Shown piece after piece: positions 1 to 8,067 of a DNA stretch of 64,000 nt. The DNA is from Chloroflexota bacterium (GTDB lineage Bacteria; Chloroflexota; Anaerolineae; Aggregatilineales; J027), in contig QMIT01000010.1 of assembly GCA_024434115.1 (NCBI GenBank), positions 1 to 64,000 on the forward strand. The letters run 5' to 3'. The notes under the pieces were generated by a model. That model was not told where the DNA came from and did not search any database. It saw only the letters and a program-made list of their open reading frames with translations. Every line of letters starts with the position of its first letter. Position 1 is the first letter of the stretch. A program made the position numbers and the translations under genes.

Positions 1-35
1 TCATCACTGTACATTCGGTGACTTCTCTTACTCAT
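1..35 (-). CDS. Possible 5' end of a gene running off the left edge
   Basis: An ATG at 35 reads leftward out of the window for 11 codons (MSKRSHRMYSD). It is preceded by GGAGAAC and AAGGA. The 10-base string AGTCAGATAA plus GGAGAAC also precedes the mini-ORF at 89-175, so the two start regions look related. Nothing can be said about function from so few residues. The assignment rests only on the start signal. Confidence 0.25.
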   Translation of the reverse strand, partial: MSKRSHRMYSD

Positions 36-48
36 GATCCTTGTTCTC

Positions 49-88
49 CAGTTTAGTTTATCTGACTTTTTTTCTGTCTGCTAAACTG
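49..88. repeat. Inverted repeat between two mini-ORFs
   Basis: CAGTTTAG at 49-56 and CTAAACTG at 81-88 are perfect 8-base complements around a T-rich loop. On the minus strand the structure starts one base past the stop of the 28-residue ORF and ends just before the GGAGAAC that precedes the edge ORF. It could be a terminator, an attenuator or a binding site. Confidence 0.35.
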
Positions 89-175
89 TCACAAGCTCAC
101 TGTCCCAGTAATCAACAAAGTGATAGCTATGAGAGAGTTTATTATTGGCTTCCACCAACGCATTTTGCTAGGCAT
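89..175 (-). CDS. Mini-ORF for a 28-residue hydrophobic peptide
   Basis: The frame begins MPSKMRWWKP and continues with a hydrophobic run (IINSLIAITLLITG) that could be one membrane segment, then stops. AAGGAGA lies about 10 bases before the ATG, and the upstream AGTCAGATAA string is repeated before the next ORF. The family is unknown. The size and basic N-terminus resemble small membrane or leader peptides, but it could equally be chance or the remnant of a larger gene. Confidence 0.3.
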   Translation of the reverse strand: MPSKMRWWKPIINSLIAITLLITGTVSL

Positions 176-439
176 GTAAATTAGTTCTCCTTATCTGACT
201 GCTTGCAAAAAAGTTGCCTCGTGGGGACATTCCTCTTGCCAAAATATCATGTTCACAGGTTTCACGGTGATTGGTAAATGGTTAATATTTTACTCTATCC
301 CATTCCCTATTTTCCTTATCCAAGCCAATTTTGTCTTAATTCTACCGTCACAATACAAACTCATGCGCAACCGTGGTTACGAATTCAACTTCGGCGCATA
401 TAACCCACAGTAATAGAACATATGTTTATAATCCTCCCT
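176..439. other. A/T-rich stretch without a recognised gene
   Basis: No convincing gene is visible. The longest suggestive minus-strand frame runs about 32 codons between stops, with a possible GTG start reading MKPVNMIFWQEECP, and ends at the AGTCAGATAA string. It may be a gene remnant. Base composition is clearly more A/T-rich than the genes to the right. Confidence 0.4.
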
Positions 440-475
440 AAAAAATAGAGACAATACTCAAGATTGTCCCTATTT
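440..475 (-). terminator. Rho-independent terminator of the metallopeptidase operon
   Basis: Read on the minus strand, AAATAGGGACAAT and ATTGTCTCTATTT form a 13-base-pair stem with one mismatch and a 7-base loop. The stem runs into TTTTTT. It lies 22 bases beyond the stop of the 498-2381 gene and closes that minus-strand unit. Confidence 0.85.
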
Positions 476-497
476 CTAGATCTATGAATTCAGATGT

Positions 498-2381
498 TTA
501 ATCCAACGGCGTCAATGTCAGCCGATATTTGGCTTCATGCAGCGTAAAGGGAGCTTGGGCGCTCACAATAACCACCGCCCCACCCTCTGGTACATCAATC
601 TCCATGTCCGACTTACCCGCCTCCACCGGAACATACTGGACTTCATTGGGATCGCTCAACTTCACCACTGCAATTGACCAATCTTGCCTAACTGTCTGCT
701 GTGTCCGCAAAAAACCATCAGCGACCCACTCACCGTCAAGAGTCTCCACGTCATCCATCAGCCCAATTTCAGGAATTTCGATGTCGTCCACTAAAAATCC
801 CGGCCCGGTCAGGGCATTGTTGGTGACATATTCAAAGCGGATTTGGATAACCTGTCCAGCGTAACGCGATAGGTCAATTTCGTCCAACAGCCACCCATTA
901 GAATAGCCTGCGTAATGCAAACCGGGGGCATCGGTGTAGCCATCAGGATATTCCATATGCTGGCCCGACAGCGGATCCCAACGTTGCCCATCATTGGTGG
1001 AGACCAAAACGTGCATGTAATCGGGTAGTTCACCCGTCTCCCACCACACGTTGTAACGTAGGGTCGCGCTGGGTACGTTGGTTAAATCTACGGTGCGGGT
1101 CAGGCTGCTGGCAGCCCCAATCGCGTTATACGACCACCACATCCAGTCGCCAGATACGGGTGCAACATCCATCAATGGTGTTTCGGTTGAGCCGCTAAAA
1201 TTTAGTTGATACGTACCCGGAAATTCGAGCGATAGATAATCCGCCCCATACTGATTGGCGTTGCTATTAAACACAAACTCGCGTTTGACACTGCCCAAAT
1301 CAATCAGCGGCGGGGTCGTAGTCAAGTCATAGGTTTGATAGTAATAGCGCCCATCGCCCACATAGGGATTATCAATCAAACTGGCGATGTACCAATCCAT
1401 CATTAGTTCATTGAAGGTTGTAAGCTGTCCCGTCTGTTGTAGTGTATCATAGACCCCGGCAAGGCCATCATGCGGATTTTGCGTCAGCGCCTTGATAAAT
1501 TCCGATCCAAACCGCTCATACAGATAGACCGCAAAGAGATACCCCGCCCCATAATAGGCTGATTGTTCCTCATAATCCAACGACCACGAATTGAGCGGCC
1601 TATTGGTATCGGACATGAACTGCTCGACATTAAAATGATTGACCTCGTTATCCACCACCCCGATGAGATGTTCGGCCAGTTGGGAAAGGCCCTCATCCAT
1701 CCAGCGGTATTCATTGCCATCCCGGTTGAACTGAATCAGGTGCTGAAATTCGTGGGCCAATGTCGCGTAGTATTGTTCGCTGTCCAATGGATTTTCATTC
1801 AGCATCATATACACGGCGTCGCGCTGATTGCTGGACGGGCAGATATGTTGGGGGCATTGGTCTTTGGGGCTGAAAAACCCTAACAGGCCGGGATAAAACT
1901 CATTGACATGCACCAAATGAATCCGGGTGTCGCCATCAATACCGGGACTGGCGTTTGGGCCAAAAATCTCGCGGTCAAGCCACCAGACACGCTTGTCAAA
2001 ATAATCAGCCGTCGTTTGCAATTCATCCATGTCTATATCAGTATCCGGCTCAAACCAGAAATAGGCATACTGGCTGCGATAGTAGAGTTCCATCTCATAA
2101 ATATCATGGGGCGATTCCCCCAGCGCAAAGGTCGTGTGATCTCCAATTTGATAGGGGTCGGTGAAAAATGGGCCATACACATCGGCATACACTTCCCAAC
2201 CCCAGCGTGACCGTGCATCTCCTTCGTGGCGGAGTGGCGAGGGCGCAGGCGCATCAGCCCACGTTAGGCGTTGTTGACTGCTGTTAGAATCGGCTTTTGC
2301 CATCATTGTTGATGACAAGACGATAATCAACCCGATGGCTCCCACCCAACGGAGCGATTGACGGACACACTGTTGAACCAT
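498..2381 (-). CDS. Secreted HExxH zinc metallopeptidase with immune-inhibitor-A-like C-terminus
   Basis: The 627-residue protein opens with a basic, hydrophobic signal peptide (about residues 1-30). HEFQH at 210-214 supplies the two His ligands and the catalytic Glu. The Glu in WMDEGLSQLAE (230) fits a third ligand, as in gluzincin-type peptidases. The C-terminal half is beta-rich, and phrases such as GFLVDDIEIPEIG resemble the region downstream of the catalytic domain in immune-inhibitor-A-like proteins. It is a paralogue of the gene at 2435-4384, 53 bases upstream, and both end at the terminator at 440-475. The likely role is extracellular protein breakdown; the substrate is unknown. Confidence 0.85.
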   Translation of the reverse strand: MVQQCVRQSLRWVGAIGLIIVLSSTMMAKADSNSSQQRLTWADAPAPSPLRHEGDARSRWGWEVYADVYGPFFTDPYQIGDHTTFALGESPHDIYEMELYYRSQYAYFWFEPDTDIDMDELQTTADYFDKRVWWLDREIFGPNASPGIDGDTRIHLVHVNEFYPGLLGFFSPKDQCPQHICPSSNQRDAVYMMLNENPLDSEQYYATLAHEFQHLIQFNRDGNEYRWMDEGLSQLAEHLIGVVDNEVNHFNVEQFMSDTNRPLNSWSLDYEEQSAYYGAGYLFAVYLYERFGSEFIKALTQNPHDGLAGVYDTLQQTGQLTTFNELMMDWYIASLIDNPYVGDGRYYYQTYDLTTTPPLIDLGSVKREFVFNSNANQYGADYLSLEFPGTYQLNFSGSTETPLMDVAPVSGDWMWWSYNAIGAASSLTRTVDLTNVPSATLRYNVWWETGELPDYMHVLVSTNDGQRWDPLSGQHMEYPDGYTDAPGLHYAGYSNGWLLDEIDLSRYAGQVIQIRFEYVTNNALTGPGFLVDDIEIPEIGLMDDVETLDGEWVADGFLRTQQTVRQDWSIAVVKLSDPNEVQYVPVEAGKSDMEIDVPEGGAVVIVSAQAPFTLHEAKYRLTLTPLD

Positions 2382-2434
2382 ATTGTTTACTCACTCATCT
2401 CGACTGCTGATATTGTTAGGCAGTCACGAACAAT

Positions 2435-4384
2435 TTACTGGGCCGTAATGGCTAGGTTGAAATTAGCGGGAATGATGGTGACGGGCGCAAGACCAGAGAC
2501 AACCAGTGTCCAGTTTTTGACATCGCCACCGAGCGGAAATGTCCATTCACCAGACGGGGCATCTTCATCCGTAAGAAGTGACTCAACCGTAATCGTGCCG
2601 TCCGCCATTTCTTGAATCAATTGCAGGGCAAACGACTGGCGCAGCACATTATCAATTTGTGCCCAACCTTCAGCTACCCAACTTGTATCTAGGGGCTGTT
2701 CAAAATCATCACTAAAGCCGATCTCGGGGATACTGACATCATCCAGCAAGAATCCGTCACGCACCACCGCATCATCGGTGATGTATTCAAAACGTAGCTG
2801 GATTTTTTGACCTGCATAGGCCGAGAGGTCAATTGTTTCCTGCACCCAATCGCCCGATGCAGCGGTATAGCCTGCGCCGTAACCTGTATTAAACGGATTT
2901 TCGGTGGTGGTGCGGCTGGTAGCAATAGGCGTCCATGTTGTGCCGCCATCGGCGCTGACCATCACATAGGCAAAATCCCATAGTTCTTCGATGTTGTACC
3001 ATGCCCAAAAGGTCAGGGTGGCACTGTTGACACTGGTCAAATCCACTTCGCGGGTTAGGCGAGCATCGCTGTCATCCACGCGGTTCGACCACATAGCCAA
3101 TTGACCACTGTGGGCGCTAGTAGGAATTACAGGCACGGTTTCATTGCCACTAAATTGAATCGTCACATTTTGGGTATCCGGCCCCCCTTTGAGGGTGTAA
3201 TAATTGGTACCCCACTGATTGACCGATTCATTCTCTAGTGTCGTCGGAAGGCCGATTTGCTCTACTCCCCCGGTAATTTCGACTAAATTTGCAAGGTCGG
3301 GGTGGGTATAGACATAACGTCCGTCGCCTATCTTCGCGTCATTAAAGTAATTGGCGGCTGTCCACTCCGCAAAGACTTGGGAGGCTGTTATTGGTTCACC
3401 TGTCAGTGGGTCGGTAATGCTGAGTGCATCCAACGTATTTTGCACACTTTGCATCCCATTAGCATCGTCAGCCACCATTGTTTTGATAAATTCGATGCCA
3501 AAGCGTTCCAGCAGATAGGCGCTAAATAAAAATGACGCGCCATACACCACGCCTCGATCATCTTCGGGCCAGTGCGTCAACTGCGTCGAGGGTTCGTTTA
3601 GAAATGAGGGTGTAAAATCGCTTGGCCCATAGCCTCCAATGAAAGCTGACAGTTCGCTGAGGCCCTCATTGACCCATGAGGTTTCATTGGCATCATTCAC
3701 CCAATGAATCATATGCTGAAATTCATGGGCCAGTACGCCGACATAGTAGGGTGAGCCAATATAAGGCAGCATCGTGTCCAAGTTCACATAGAACATTTCT
3801 TTTTCATTGGATGAGGAAACGGCCTCGTTGGGGTATTCTTGTTCACTGTAATAATAGGCTGCGATGTACGCCCCCAAATTGGAGACATGGAGAACATGCA
3901 GGCGGGGGTCGCCATCAATTCCCGGCGACCATTCGCTACCAAACACATCTCGCGCTGGCTGATAAACCTGCGTGGCGAATTCATCGGCAGCATTCTTCAG
4001 GCTATCGTAATCAACCGTGTAGCCGCTTTCGACCCACATATAGATGACATCGTTCATGTAAACCAACGTGGCGTCTACTGTGAATAGGCCCGTCTCATCA
4101 TTTTGGGCAAAAAATTGCTCAACATCCCCGACCTGATAAGTCTTAACGGGGGTGGTCGGCGGCGGGGCAATTTCCCCAACTCCTTTCAGACGTTGGGCAA
4201 GATCAAGCCGATCACGCGGTGGAACGACAGTAGCGGCAAGGGCTTGTTCGGTCAAAAATTGTTTATTGTCCTGCGCTCGCACGGGTGATTGCAGGGTAAC
4301 GACGCCAGCGACTATTGCAATGATGAGACCTAAAGCGGGTAGCCGTTGGGTAAATATAGCAATAGGGGTACGGGGAGTTTTCAA
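2435..4384 (-). CDS. Secreted HExxH zinc metallopeptidase, paralogue of its neighbour
   Basis: Same architecture as the next gene: signal peptide, mixed alpha/beta catalytic region with HEFQHMIHW and a downstream Glu in WVNEGLSEL, then a beta-rich C-terminal half with GFLLDDVSIPEIGFSDD. HEFQH is at residues 230-234 if counted from the upstream GTG at 4414. I prefer TTG at 4384 because GAGG sits five bases before it, whereas GTG at 4414 has no ribosome site and only overlaps the preceding stop (TAGTG). The tandem copies suggest a local duplication followed by divergence of substrate preference. Confidence 0.85.
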   Translation of the reverse strand: MKTPRTPIAIFTQRLPALGLIIAIVAGVVTLQSPVRAQDNKQFLTEQALAATVVPPRDRLDLAQRLKGVGEIAPPPTTPVKTYQVGDVEQFFAQNDETGLFTVDATLVYMNDVIYMWVESGYTVDYDSLKNAADEFATQVYQPARDVFGSEWSPGIDGDPRLHVLHVSNLGAYIAAYYYSEQEYPNEAVSSSNEKEMFYVNLDTMLPYIGSPYYVGVLAHEFQHMIHWVNDANETSWVNEGLSELSAFIGGYGPSDFTPSFLNEPSTQLTHWPEDDRGVVYGASFLFSAYLLERFGIEFIKTMVADDANGMQSVQNTLDALSITDPLTGEPITASQVFAEWTAANYFNDAKIGDGRYVYTHPDLANLVEITGGVEQIGLPTTLENESVNQWGTNYYTLKGGPDTQNVTIQFSGNETVPVIPTSAHSGQLAMWSNRVDDSDARLTREVDLTSVNSATLTFWAWYNIEELWDFAYVMVSADGGTTWTPIATSRTTTENPFNTGYGAGYTAASGDWVQETIDLSAYAGQKIQLRFEYITDDAVVRDGFLLDDVSIPEIGFSDDFEQPLDTSWVAEGWAQIDNVLRQSFALQLIQEMADGTITVESLLTDEDAPSGEWTFPLGGDVKNWTLVVSGLAPVTIIPANFNLAITAQ

Positions 4385-4413
4385 GTGAACCTCTTTCTGG
4401 CGATTAAAAAACA

Positions 4414-4575
4414 CTATAGCATAGTTTCTGTTGGCTTAATCAACTCCTCATCAATTTTTCGGAGTTTCTCATGCAAGATGTCCAACTGCTCTAACATAAA
4501 GCCGGGAGTGCCGCGCTTGGGTATAATTTGCAGTGGATAGATGCTCTGCCTTTTAGCAAGACGATGGGTCAGCAT
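4414..4575 (-). CDS. Small ORF of 53 residues ahead of the peptidase pair
   Basis: This frame starts at ATG 4575 with GGGAA six bases upstream and ends in a TAG that overlaps a GTG of the next gene. It begins MLTHRLAKRQSIYPLQ and ends with a charged helical stretch (LEQLDILHEKLRKIDEEL). The composition looks protein-like rather than random, and position and overlap suggest cotranscription with the two peptidases. No family is recognised. It may instead be a truncated remnant. Confidence 0.4.
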   Translation of the reverse strand: MLTHRLAKRQSIYPLQIIPKRGTPGFMLEQLDILHEKLRKIDEELIKPTETML

Positions 4576-4663
4576 TGAGAGTTCCCAATTAGATTACACC
4601 GAGAGCAGATGGTGGGTTGCCTCTATCCCGTATTTGTCGCAATAAGAAAGACTGGGTGAAACG

Positions 4664-4882
4664 ATGAATACCTTACTAGAAAAAGTGATTGCTGAAATCA
4701 CCAAACTGCCTGAGTCGGAACAGGAAGCATTTGCCGCATGGGTGTTAGAAGAATTGGCTTCCGAACGCCGTTGGGACGAAGTATTTGCGAAATCGGCAGA
4801 CATTTTAACCCTCCTAGCGGACGAGGCATTGGCAGAACATCGGATGGGGAAAACCCAGTTACTCGACCCGGATGATCTATGA
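4664..4882 (+). CDS. Antitoxin-like protein of a type II toxin-antitoxin pair
   Basis: A 72-residue acidic helical protein (MNTLLEKVIAEITKLPESEQ...) with a central stretch (EAFAAWVLEELASERRWDEVF) and a C-terminal tail (RMGKTQLLDPDDL) typical of small antitoxins that precede RelE/ParE-like toxins. It overlaps the toxin gene by four bases (ATGA), so translation is probably coupled. The antitoxin would neutralise the toxin through its C-terminal tail and usually also represses the pair. There is no obvious separate DNA-binding domain. Confidence 0.75.
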   Translation: MNTLLEKVIAEITKLPESEQEAFAAWVLEELASERRWDEVFAKSADILTLLADEALAEHRMGKTQLLDPDDL

Positions 4883-5148
4883 TTTCTCGTACTACCGAGC
4901 GATTTAGAAAAGGGCTTGAAAATCTCCCACCACAGGTAAGACGGCAAGCGAGGCAAACCTATTTATTGTTTAGGGAAAATCCATATCACCCAAGTTTGCA
5001 TTTTAAGCAAATACACCTGATCAAACCAATTTACTCGGCGAGAGTGAGTATTGACTATCGGGTAGTAGGTCTCCGTGATGATGATGAAATTGTCTGGTTT
5101 TGGATTGGTACGCATTCTGATTATGACAAGCTGATCTCGCAGTTTTGA
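4879..5148 (+). CDS. RelE/ParE-fold toxin
   Basis: An 89-residue basic protein with the helix-helix-beta layout of the RelE/ParE superfamily. It ends with the usual beta strands (SIDYRVVGLRDDDEIVWFWIGTHSDYDKLI). Members act as ribosome-dependent mRNA nucleases or gyrase poisons; the sequence alone does not say which. Its start lies inside the antitoxin stop region. Its own stop overlaps one possible TTG start of the following CPBP gene, suggesting read-through of transcription. Confidence 0.8.
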   Translation: MISRTTERFRKGLENLPPQVRRQARQTYLLFRENPYHPSLHFKQIHLIKPIYSARVSIDYRVVGLRDDDEIVWFWIGTHSDYDKLISQF

Positions 5149-5162
5149 CAAAGGAATTTCGA

Positions 5163-5951
5163 TTGATTAAATCCATTTTGAAAAAGGTTCGACTGCCTGA
5201 ACCCTACCTTCCGCCTTGGGGAATACGATTAGCGTTTGGGACGGTCATCATGTTTGTGGTGGCCTTGTTTTTGGGTCTATTGATTACGACCACCATCCGC
5301 GAAGATGACCCCACCGATGCCCAAGCTCCGTCAATTATTATGGGAGCGGCGATTGGCAGCGTGATGGCCCTGACACTGGCTTATCAATATAGTAGCGGAG
5401 TCATCCTAAAAAAACAGGAATCCTCCAAGCGGTATCAGCAGACCGTTGCCCAATCGCTGGGTTTAATTCCCAGCCGCAGCCGACCCTTTTGGATTACCTC
5501 GCTGTCAGCATTGGCGGTGGCGATTGCATTGGATACCGTCACGCTGATTTTGGGCAAATCGGATACTAGCTTGCCGCTAGGCCTTGACCGGATGGACGAC
5601 GCAGATGCCTTGACGTGGATTATGGCAGTGGTGGTGTTTATCGGTCTGCGTCCTGTCGCCGAGGAGGTCATTTTTCGCGGAATGCTCTATCCCGTCATGG
5701 TCAAACGCACCCAAGATAATCTACAGGCCGTTGGCTGGTCGGCGGTGATATTTGCCCTATTTTATTTTGTCCAAGCCTTTAATTGGGAGATTAGTTGGGA
5801 AGTCAGTTATTGGAGTCTGGCCTATCCCTTGACGCTTGGCCTGACCGCAGGGATTGTTCGCGCTCATACCAAATCCACGACTGCGGCGATTCTTGCAAAT
5901 GCCATGTTCGGTCTATTTTTGATCATGAAAGCCTTACTTACTTTTGCCTAA
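5163..5951 (+). CDS. CPBP-family membrane protein with a degenerate active site
   Basis: A polytopic membrane protein of 262 residues. TTG at 5163 is chosen because AAGGAA lies seven bases upstream; TTG 5145 overlaps the toxin stop and lacks a site. The EExxxR motif of CAAX/bacteriocin-processing (CPBP) proteases is present as AEEVIFRG (around 166-173). The later motifs normally carry His (FxxxH and HxxxN/D); here they read ALFYFVQAF and AILANAMFG, without the histidines. It may be an inactive or altered relative of the intramembrane proteases. It precedes the enoyl-CoA hydratase by 16 bases. Confidence 0.75.
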   Translation: MIKSILKKVRLPEPYLPPWGIRLAFGTVIMFVVALFLGLLITTTIREDDPTDAQAPSIIMGAAIGSVMALTLAYQYSSGVILKKQESSKRYQQTVAQSLGLIPSRSRPFWITSLSALAVAIALDTVTLILGKSDTSLPLGLDRMDDADALTWIMAVVVFIGLRPVAEEVIFRGMLYPVMVKRTQDNLQAVGWSAVIFALFYFVQAFNWEISWEVSYWSLAYPLTLGLTAGIVRAHTKSTTAAILANAMFGLFLIMKALLTFA

Positions 5952-5967
5952 AATGGAGAAAACCCCC

Positions 5968-6744
5968 ATGCCCTATGAAAATATTTTGGTGGAAAAAGTC
6001 GAAGGTGGTGTTGGCCTGATTCGGCTCAATCGTCCTAAGGCTATGAACGCCCTCGACAGCGTTTTGATGTCCGAGTTGGTGCAGGCGCTCAATGATTTTG
6101 AGGCTGACCGCGCAATTGGCTGCATTGTCATTACGGGGAGTGAAAAGGTCTTTGCGGCTGGCGCGGACATTAAAGAAATGGAAAACGCGACAACCGTCGA
6201 AATGCTCACCCGTGACAGCATCAGCCTGTGGGATAAAGTGGCGAAAATCAACAAGCCAGTGATTGCCGCCGTGTCGGGCGTGGCGCTGGGCGGGGGCTGC
6301 GAATTGGCGATGGCGTGTGACATGATTGTGGCCTCCACCTCTGCCAAATTTGGGCAACCTGAAATCAACTTAGGGGTCATCCCCGGCGCAGGTGGCACCC
6401 AGCGACTCACCCGCGCGGTGGGTAAGGCGTTAGCAATGGAGATGGTGCTGAATAATCGTTGGCTGGAAGCACAGGAAGCCTATCAATTCGGCTTGGTGAA
6501 TCGCGTCGTTGCGCCGGAAACCTATTTGGATGAAGCACTGAAATTGGCGCGGGATATTGCGGCGCGTGCCCCGGTTGCGGTTCGTTTGGCCCGTGAAAGT
6601 GTCAACGCGGCTTTTGAACTGCCGCTCAGCGAAGGGATTCGGCTAGAACGGCGCAATTTCTATTTTCTGTTTAGCACCGAAGACCAAAAAGAGGGCATGA
6701 ACGCTTTTGTCAACAAGCGCCCGGCCAAGTGGCTAGGGAAATAG
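5968..6744 (+). CDS. Enoyl-CoA hydratase (crotonase family)
   Basis: A 258-residue crotonase-fold enzyme that would hydrate 2-enoyl-CoA to 3-hydroxyacyl-CoA in beta-oxidation. Both catalytic glutamates are in place: one in GGGCELAMACD, the other in FGQPEINLGVIPGAGGTQRL. The oxyanion-hole segment AAGADIKEM is also intact. ATG at 5968 is preferred because GGAGA lies eight bases upstream and the resulting length matches the family. It is followed after four bases by a thioesterase, pointing to a small acyl-CoA operon. Confidence 0.9.
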   Translation: MPYENILVEKVEGGVGLIRLNRPKAMNALDSVLMSELVQALNDFEADRAIGCIVITGSEKVFAAGADIKEMENATTVEMLTRDSISLWDKVAKINKPVIAAVSGVALGGGCELAMACDMIVASTSAKFGQPEINLGVIPGAGGTQRLTRAVGKALAMEMVLNNRWLEAQEAYQFGLVNRVVAPETYLDEALKLARDIAARAPVAVRLARESVNAAFELPLSEGIRLERRNFYFLFSTEDQKEGMNAFVNKRPAKWLGK

Positions 6745-6748
6745 ACTA

Positions 6749-7195
6749 ATGGATGATCTATTTAATCCAGACCACTTTCGTCACTCGATTTTGATGACCG
6801 TCCGTTTTGCGGATTTGGATGCGTTGGCTCATGTCAATCATGCCGCTTATCTGACCTATATGGAACAGGCTCGCATGTCATATGCGAAGGACGTGTGGGG
6901 GTGGGACGGCGACATGAAGCATTTGAGTATCATTGTGGCCCGTGTTGCGGTTGACTATAAAGCACCGCTGTTCCTGAGTGAGCAGGTACGGGTGTGGACG
7001 CGCTGTTCACGTTTGGGTACCAAAAGTTTTGATCTGGCGTATCTGGTGCAGCGCGAGGGGAAAACTGGCCCGGACAGTATTGTGGCAACCGGAATAACGG
7101 GCATGGTGGCGTATGATTATGCCACCAACCAAACCATCGCTTTTCCAACAGACTGGCGCCAACGAACTTTGGCCTATGAACCCGCGTTATCTTGA
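6749..7195 (+). CDS. Acyl-CoA thioesterase, 4HBT hot-dog fold (YbgC/FadM type)
   Basis: A 148-residue single hot-dog domain with the signature FADLDALAHVNHAAYLTYMEQAR near the N-terminus, where the Asp serves as catalytic residue in 4-hydroxybenzoyl-CoA thioesterase relatives. It would hydrolyse acyl-CoA thioesters in the cytoplasm. It starts four bases after the enoyl-CoA hydratase, so the two probably share a transcript and a role in fatty-acid turnover. The exact acyl substrate cannot be read from the sequence. Confidence 0.85.
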   Translation: MDDLFNPDHFRHSILMTVRFADLDALAHVNHAAYLTYMEQARMSYAKDVWGWDGDMKHLSIIVARVAVDYKAPLFLSEQVRVWTRCSRLGTKSFDLAYLVQREGKTGPDSIVATGITGMVAYDYATNQTIAFPTDWRQRTLAYEPALS

Positions 7196-7265
7196 CGGGC
7201 AAATGAGGGGCAAGTAGACTGACTACATCAATTAATGCTGGTTCAAAAGGGGGCGTCGTTTTTTG

Positions 7266-7970
7266 ATGACCGATGAAGAGCGAACGATGCGTGAACTGCG
7301 CTCAGAGGCCGTTGAGGACTTTGTAAAGGCGGTCTATATGCTACAACAAGAGCATGAATTGGTACCAACCACGCTCTTGGCGCAGACTTTGGACATCACG
7401 CCCCCGTCTGTCACCGACATGGCAAAAAAATTGTCGGATACGGAACGGCTGCACGAGCCTCTGTTGGTGGTCAAGCCCTATCGTGGGGTCCGTCTGACGC
7501 CGTTAGGTGAACAAATCGCCTTAGAGGTGTTACGCCATCATCGGTTATTGGAGTTGTATCTGGTCGAGGCGTTGGGGTATAGCTGGGATGAGGTGCATGA
7601 AGAAGCCGACCGCTTGGAACATCACATCTCGGAGCGATTTGAAGCGCGTATCGCTGAAGTGTTGGGCAACCCGGTCATTGACCCGCACGGCGACCCCATC
7701 CCAACCCTCGAAGGCAAATTACCCGGTCAGGAACATTTGCAGCCCCTCGCCGATTGGCCGCAAGATAAACCCGGCGTCGTGGTGCGTTTTCTTGATCAAG
7801 CCCCCGAAAAATTGCAGTATTTGGAAGAAAAAGGCCTAAAACCCGGCGCGATTATTCAGATTACCAAGCGTGAGCCGTTTGATGGCCTTACCCATGTCTT
7901 GATTGACTCTACCCTGCACGTCTTGAGCCAAAGCACCACCCAATCTATCTTGATCGCCGAACCGCGATAG
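7266..7970 (+). CDS. DtxR/MntR-family metal-dependent transcriptional regulator
   Basis: 234 residues with the family layout: N-terminal winged helix (RSEAVEDFVKAVYML, then TPPSVTDMAKKLS), a central metal-binding and dimerisation helix rich in His/Glu (RHHRLLELYLVEALGYSWDEVHEEADRLEHHISE), and a C-terminal FeoA/SH3-like domain (VRFLDQAPEKLQYLEEKGLKPGAI). It would sense Fe(II) or Mn(II) and repress uptake genes. No transporter lies beside it here, so targets are probably elsewhere. ATG 7266 is used; TTG 7263 and ATG 7287 are alternatives. Confidence 0.88.
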   Translation: MTDEERTMRELRSEAVEDFVKAVYMLQQEHELVPTTLLAQTLDITPPSVTDMAKKLSDTERLHEPLLVVKPYRGVRLTPLGEQIALEVLRHHRLLELYLVEALGYSWDEVHEEADRLEHHISERFEARIAEVLGNPVIDPHGDPIPTLEGKLPGQEHLQPLADWPQDKPGVVVRFLDQAPEKLQYLEEKGLKPGAIIQITKREPFDGLTHVLIDSTLHVLSQSTTQSILIAEPR

Positions 7971-8067
7971 CCTCATTTGTTAAGCAATCCGAATTGTTGA
8001 ATTTTCTGCCATGAGTACAATCATGGACATGAAATTATTGTGCAGTGCAAAAGAAGGGGTGGTTTTT

